Source: Candidatus Pollutiaquabacter sp.
Lineage (GTDB): Bacteria > Bacteroidota > Bacteroidia > AKYH767-A > 2013-40CM-41-45
NCBI GenBank assembly: GCA_903854075.1
Contig: CAINVI010000213.1
Coordinates: 1 to 6,843, forward strand
Length of the DNA: 6,843 nucleotides
Reading direction: 5' to 3'
In this document: piece after piece, positions 5,501 to 6,843 of the stretch
How the letters are laid out: every line of letters starts with the position of its first letter
How positions within the stretch are numbered: position 1 is the first letter of the stretch
Translations under genes and position numbers: made by a program
Notes under the pieces: generated by a model
The model's input: only the letters and a program-made list of their open reading frames with translations
What the model was told of the DNA's origin: nothing
Database searches by the model: none

Positions 5501-6600
5501 AACTTACGTCAGCGGCTACTGCTTCCTGGGACAGCTCTTTTCTTGCAGTGGCCGGCGAATGCAGTAACGATTCGGTGATGTTCACCATCATCAATACCGG
5601 CCTCGCACAACAATGCTCTACGGCAGTGCGCTATTTTGTGGAAGGAACGCTCATAGCAGTAGATTCGATTCGTCTGGCTGCCGGCGATACGCTGATTCGC
5701 TACTATTACAGCAACGGTCATACCGCACGGTTAGAGGTGGATCAGCATCCGCATATTCCGATGTATTCCCAACCGGTAGCCGTGGTGGAGATGTGTGGAA
5801 CATTTCAGAACGGGTTGCCTGGATTCGTAACGCAGCAGTATTACGACGATGAAAGTCCGTTGGTCAGCCAATTTTGTTTGCCCGTGAATCAGCCGTGGTC
5901 GTCTTTTGAAAAGACCGGTTATCCTACCGGCGTTACCCGCGACCGTTTCATCAATCCGGATCAGCAGCTCCGTTATACGATTAGCTTTGAAAACCTTGCA
6001 GGAGATACCACGGATGTATTGGTGCTGCGTGATACGTTGGATGTCCACCTCGACATGAATAGCGTTTGTCCGGGCATCGCCAGTCATCCTTACCTGTTTC
6101 GCTGCTACGGTCAGCGCGTGTTGGAATGGTACTTTCCAAATGTGCATTTTCCGGACATACTTACTGATCCCTCCGGTAGCCGCGGATTTGTTACCTACAC
6201 GGTAGATCAATTGCCGGGATTGGCAGACTATACCGTCATACGCAACACTGCGACTGTTTATCAGGATTCCTTGCCGGCGATAACGACCAATACTACACGA
6301 CACACGATCTATCGTCAGCAATGGTTGACAACTGGCCTTCTTCACGATGCATTCACGGTGGCGGGAATACAGCTCTTTCCAAACCCCGCGCACGACCAGT
6401 TTTATATACGTATTCCGGAAACGAACGGGCCGGTAAACGTTGAGGTGCAAGATCTATTGGGTCGGAGCGTTTATCGCGATGCCAAACCAATACACGAACC
6501 GATTTATAGTATCGCTACGACAGCATGGTCGCCGGGGCAATACATAGTAGTAGTTACTACAGCGGATGGTTGCTTCCGTGGAAGTGTGATTTTACACTGA
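2482..6600 (+). CDS. T9SS-secreted multidomain surface protein with eight SprB-type repeats
   Basis: Complete protein of 1372 residues. The ATG at 2482 is chosen because it begins a clear signal peptide (residues 1-19, AQA before the cut). Domain order: twin Cys4 modules (20-99, 100-177); eight SprB-type repeats (178-799) with CNGD, GG-x-PPY, W-S and VTD-x-x-GC motifs; an SdrD-B-like domain with a DLNQNG-x-x-D-x-GE calcium-type loop (800-893); an Ig-like region with eight Cys (about 894-1156); a DUF7619/TIGR01451-like domain (about 1157-1277); and a type A T9SS sorting domain with LFPNPAHDQFYIRI (from about 1294). The product should go through Sec, then T9SS, to the surface or medium. The build is that of a large adhesin or matrix protein; no enzyme site is seen. 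By eye it holds 19 copies of the Bacteroidota O-glycosylation motif D-(S/T)-(A/I/L/V/M/T). It is likely transcribed on its own. Involvement in gliding is possible but not shown, since SprB repeats occur in many non-gliding species. Confidence 0.95.
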   Translation: MKYIVLIVFFLLEVRLAQASCSVVINSSVETCPATCNGWLSFSDTSNGATYLLVLNSDTLTFTDSLRLDGLCAGTFNYWLSDSLNTCVDSGSIQLVERGALTVHSTDESCNSSCNASVSFYLPYTGAVHSVEFNGITTYFFDSLSFTGLCPGAYSYSVSGLDTACRDIGTVVLADHIPLSVSLTPYTYPSGYNIQCNGDQSGSISAQVTGGNPPYSFVWSSGDQSQDLLGITAGTYQLQVTDSLNCTVQESVTLTEPPSLDPFISGTYFSITNVSCFGGSDGELIIHVNGGTPPYYYSWSTGDNTETISNEPAGLYSVLIWDDSGCLTSSEATITQPGPMLLTTFSTASDCRSASGSASVTVIGGTPGANGYNYSWSPTGDTTTSISNVNGGNYVLSVTDANGCVQAEAVVVPFISQPVLQPNIIANVRCNGDSDGVATVSVISGLSPFTYSWATSPPQTADTAIGLSAGSYVVAVTDSNGCTSIDAVTISEPPALSVIASALSVLRCAPDSDGTAAVMIINGGEAPYSYQWFPYGGTDSIAYGLAYGNYSVIATDAQGCTFSAPLLVDAPPLLTLTGMVGNVRCFGNADGIISLTVSGGTGNYTYAWSPAVFGTFYVTDLDTGNYHVEVSDTNGCVVADSFSVFTPPPLALTTTALPAGCFQAMDGAAAVSVSGGTPGYTYSWTSTGGTDSAVVNLPAGPHTVIVTDLNGCIDSAVAQINEPPAIALDIAVVPPSSQGCNDGLLQAAAADGFSPYTYSWDGASNSNRLLEPTMGMHTLCVADSHGCSSCDSIYWADSSFYNVSGFLYLDLNQNGIRDRGENGLPSFRMTIEPAGHSVRTGPEGRWVDNTLQDATYALVFDTSNTNWQLTVPPVQTISVVNGSGRAPDFGVIPTGRCPQPEVSVFASELSPCDTARPVRILITNAPLATAALTQSYLMVEADLALTLHASDHPVIYASPGVYRIETGDLLPGESKQVLLQFDVACAVVDAQTLCITTTLHPTDPCYELTSAATASWDSSFLAVAGECSNDSVMFTIINTGLAQQCSTAVRYFVEGTLIAVDSIRLAAGDTLIRYYYSNGHTARLEVDQHPHIPMYSQPVAVVEMCGTFQNGLPGFVTQQYYDDESPLVSQFCLPVNQPWSSFEKTGYPTGVTRDRFINPDQQLRYTISFENLAGDTTDVLVLRDTLDVHLDMNSVCPGIASHPYLFRCYGQRVLEWYFPNVHFPDILTDPSGSRGFVTYTVDQLPGLADYTVIRNTATVYQDSLPAITTNTTRHTIYRQQWLTTGLLHDAFTVAGIQLFPNPAHDQFYIRIPETNGPVNVEVQDLLGRSVYRDAKPIHEPIYSIATTAWSPGQYIVVVTTADGCFRGSVILH
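2539..3012 (+). repeat. Twin 78-residue Cys4 modules at the mature N-terminus
   Basis: Residues 20-99 and 100-177 are two copies of one module. Four Cys recur in exact register 78 residues apart: C32/C36/C72/C87 and C110/C114/C150/C165. Shared motifs are C-x-x-x-C, DSL near the middle, GLC-x-G-x-(F/Y)-x-Y, and a closing Cys before a short beta strand. Length and layout are like the SprB repeats that follow, but the GG-x-PPY and VTD-x-x-GC motifs are missing and a C-x-x-x-C pair is added. Otherwise the two copies are strongly diverged. Likely disulfide-bonded capping modules; I know no family name. Confidence 0.75.
3013..4878 (+). repeat. Eight SprB-type repeats of the second protein
   Basis: Units begin near 3013, 3256, 3496, 3730, 3964, 4198, 4426 and 4654 and are 75-81 residues each. 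Typical content is C-(N/F)-G-(D/G)-x-DG, then GG-x-PPY-x-(Y/F)-x-W, then AG-x-Y-x-V-x-VTD-x-x-GC, then a closing (E/Q)PP. Repeats diverge strongly from one another at protein level, unlike those in the upstream gene. The third has an insertion (GGTPGANGYNYSW). The eighth is degraded: SPYTYSWDG is kept, but the VTD motif is VAD and extra Cys appear (HGCSSCDS). Confidence 0.92.
4879..5160 (+). other. SdrD-B-like domain with calcium-type loop
   Basis: Residues about 800-893. The start VSGFLYLDLNQNGIRDRGE matches the SdrD B-like / Cna-B pattern (V-x-G-x-V-x-x-D-x-N-x-NG-x-x-D-x-GE-x-GL). Asp810, Asn812, Asn814, Asp818 and Glu821 are placed as calcium ligands. The rest (LPSFRMTIEP ... DATYALVFDT ... 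DFGVIP) fits the beta-sandwich fold of this group. Such domains act as rigid spacers in surface proteins. Confidence 0.75.
5950..6312 (+). other. DUF7619 / TIGR01451-like beta domain
   Basis: Residues about 1157-1277. INPDQQLRYTISFENLAGDT, then VLRDTLD, EWYFPNVHFPD, GFVTYTVDQLPGL and VIRNTATVYQD...TNTTRHTI follow the pattern of a domain often found just before T9SS sorting domains in Bacteroidota exoproteins. The family name is from memory; no search was possible. It is probably a structural Ig-like module. Confidence 0.7.
6361..6597 (+). other. Type A T9SS C-terminal sorting domain (second protein)
   Basis: Residues about 1294-1372. LFPNPAHDQFYIRIPE, then NVEVQDLLGRSVYRD, then SPGQYIVVVTTADGCFRGSVILH, match the family strand by strand. 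A Cys in the last strand region (DGCFRG) is uncommon but does not break the pattern. Confidence 0.93.
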
Positions 6601-6627
6601 TGTCCTTTTCGTGTAAGCATCGGCGGA

Positions 6628-6646
6628 CCGGATTTTCGGCTTTTTT
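6628..6646 (+). terminator. Weak possible terminator after the second gene
   Basis: CCGG (6628-6631) can pair with TCGG (6636-6639, one G-U) around ATTT, with six T at 6641-6646. A stem of four pairs is too short to be convincing alone; it is reported because of its place 28 bp after the stop and its T run. Confidence 0.28.
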
Positions 6647-6716
6647 ATTGCTTCCTCGATTTCCAAGCGGGTTAATGAGGCCGTTGAACAGCTCCCTGCA
6701 GGTCAATTGCTACCAC

Positions 6717-6786
6717 TAATTTATCCGGTAAATAGGCCTAATCAGCGTGAATACCGCTTTTATGGATTACGGCGGATAATAAATTA
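6717..6786. repeat. Imperfect inverted repeat with nested stem
   Basis: TAATTTATCCG (6717-6727) is matched by CGGATAATAAATTA (6773-6786), its reverse complement with a 3-bp insertion. Inside, TAATC (6739-6743) pairs with GATTA (6765-6769), and AGCG (6744-6747) with CGCT (6755-6758). It could be a structured RNA leader, a regulatory hairpin or a small palindromic element; AT-rich sequence makes part of the match cheap. Confidence 0.35.
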
Positions 6787-6843
6787 GGTTAGTGTGCTAA
6801 TTATGACGACATTGCACCCGTATAAATTAATTAACAATCATTA

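Larger units (their letters stand above)
6601..6843. other. Downstream non-coding stretch
   Basis: No gene can be supported here. The stretch starts with ordinary composition and becomes AT-rich after about 6776. It holds a weak hairpin with a T run (6628-6646), a perfect 8-bp palindrome TAGGCCTA (6734-6741), and an imperfect inverted repeat (6717-6786). TTG at 6812-6814 has no TAnnTTTG partner inside the window, so no promoter is called. Confidence 0.6.

Noticed and set aside
5731..6450. 239-codon reverse-strand open frame
   Set aside because: Fully antisense to well-recognised domains of the second gene; no recognisable motif in its own translation.
2482..6600. Naming the second gene sprB
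   Set aside because: SprB-type repeats occur in many Bacteroidota exoproteins. The true SprB is far larger, and no gliding partner genes are visible here.
6525..6719. 64-codon forward frame overlapping the end of the second gene
   Set aside because: It starts inside the sorting domain in another frame, and its product has no motif or sensible composition.

Overview
The window suggests a member of the Bacteroidota with middling GC content (not computed exactly). It carries two large, same-strand genes for secreted, repeat-built surface proteins. Both end in a type A sorting domain of the type IX secretion system (T9SS), and both contain SprB-type repeats, named after the Flavobacterium gliding adhesin. 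T9SS sorting domains are restricted to this phylum, neither gene has a convincing Shine-Dalgarno sequence, and the T-rich spacer fits the same assignment.

Layout. Bases 1-2286 hold the 3' part of the first gene; its reading frame is open at base 1, so the true start lies upstream. The visible 761 residues run: 46-residue Cys/Thr/Ser repeats (138 bp each), four SprB-like units (198 bp each in the first three), a conserved-looking globular region of about 173 residues, and a C-terminal sorting domain. A strong intrinsic terminator with a GCAA tetraloop follows at 2311-2341. The 195-bp spacer is rich in T runs and has only a weak promoter candidate. Bases 2482-6600 hold a complete 1372-residue protein: signal peptide, two Cys4 modules in exact 78-residue register, eight SprB-type repeats, an SdrD-B-like calcium-loop domain, a Cys-rich Ig-like region, a DUF7619/TIGR01451-like domain and a sorting domain. 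The last 243 bp hold no supported gene, only a weak possible terminator and an imperfect inverted repeat.

Function. Both products are predicted to cross the inner membrane by Sec, cross the outer membrane by T9SS, and be anchored at the surface or released. They are most likely adhesin or matrix-type proteins. The terminator between them argues for separate transcription, although shared architecture suggests related roles. No enzyme, defence gene, RNA gene, CRISPR array or transposase is visible. The most interesting signals are in the repeats: a 77-bp exact identity between units three periods apart, heavy synonymous divergence between near-identical protein repeats, a 316-residue run without any basic residue, and the unusual Cys4 pair in the second protein.
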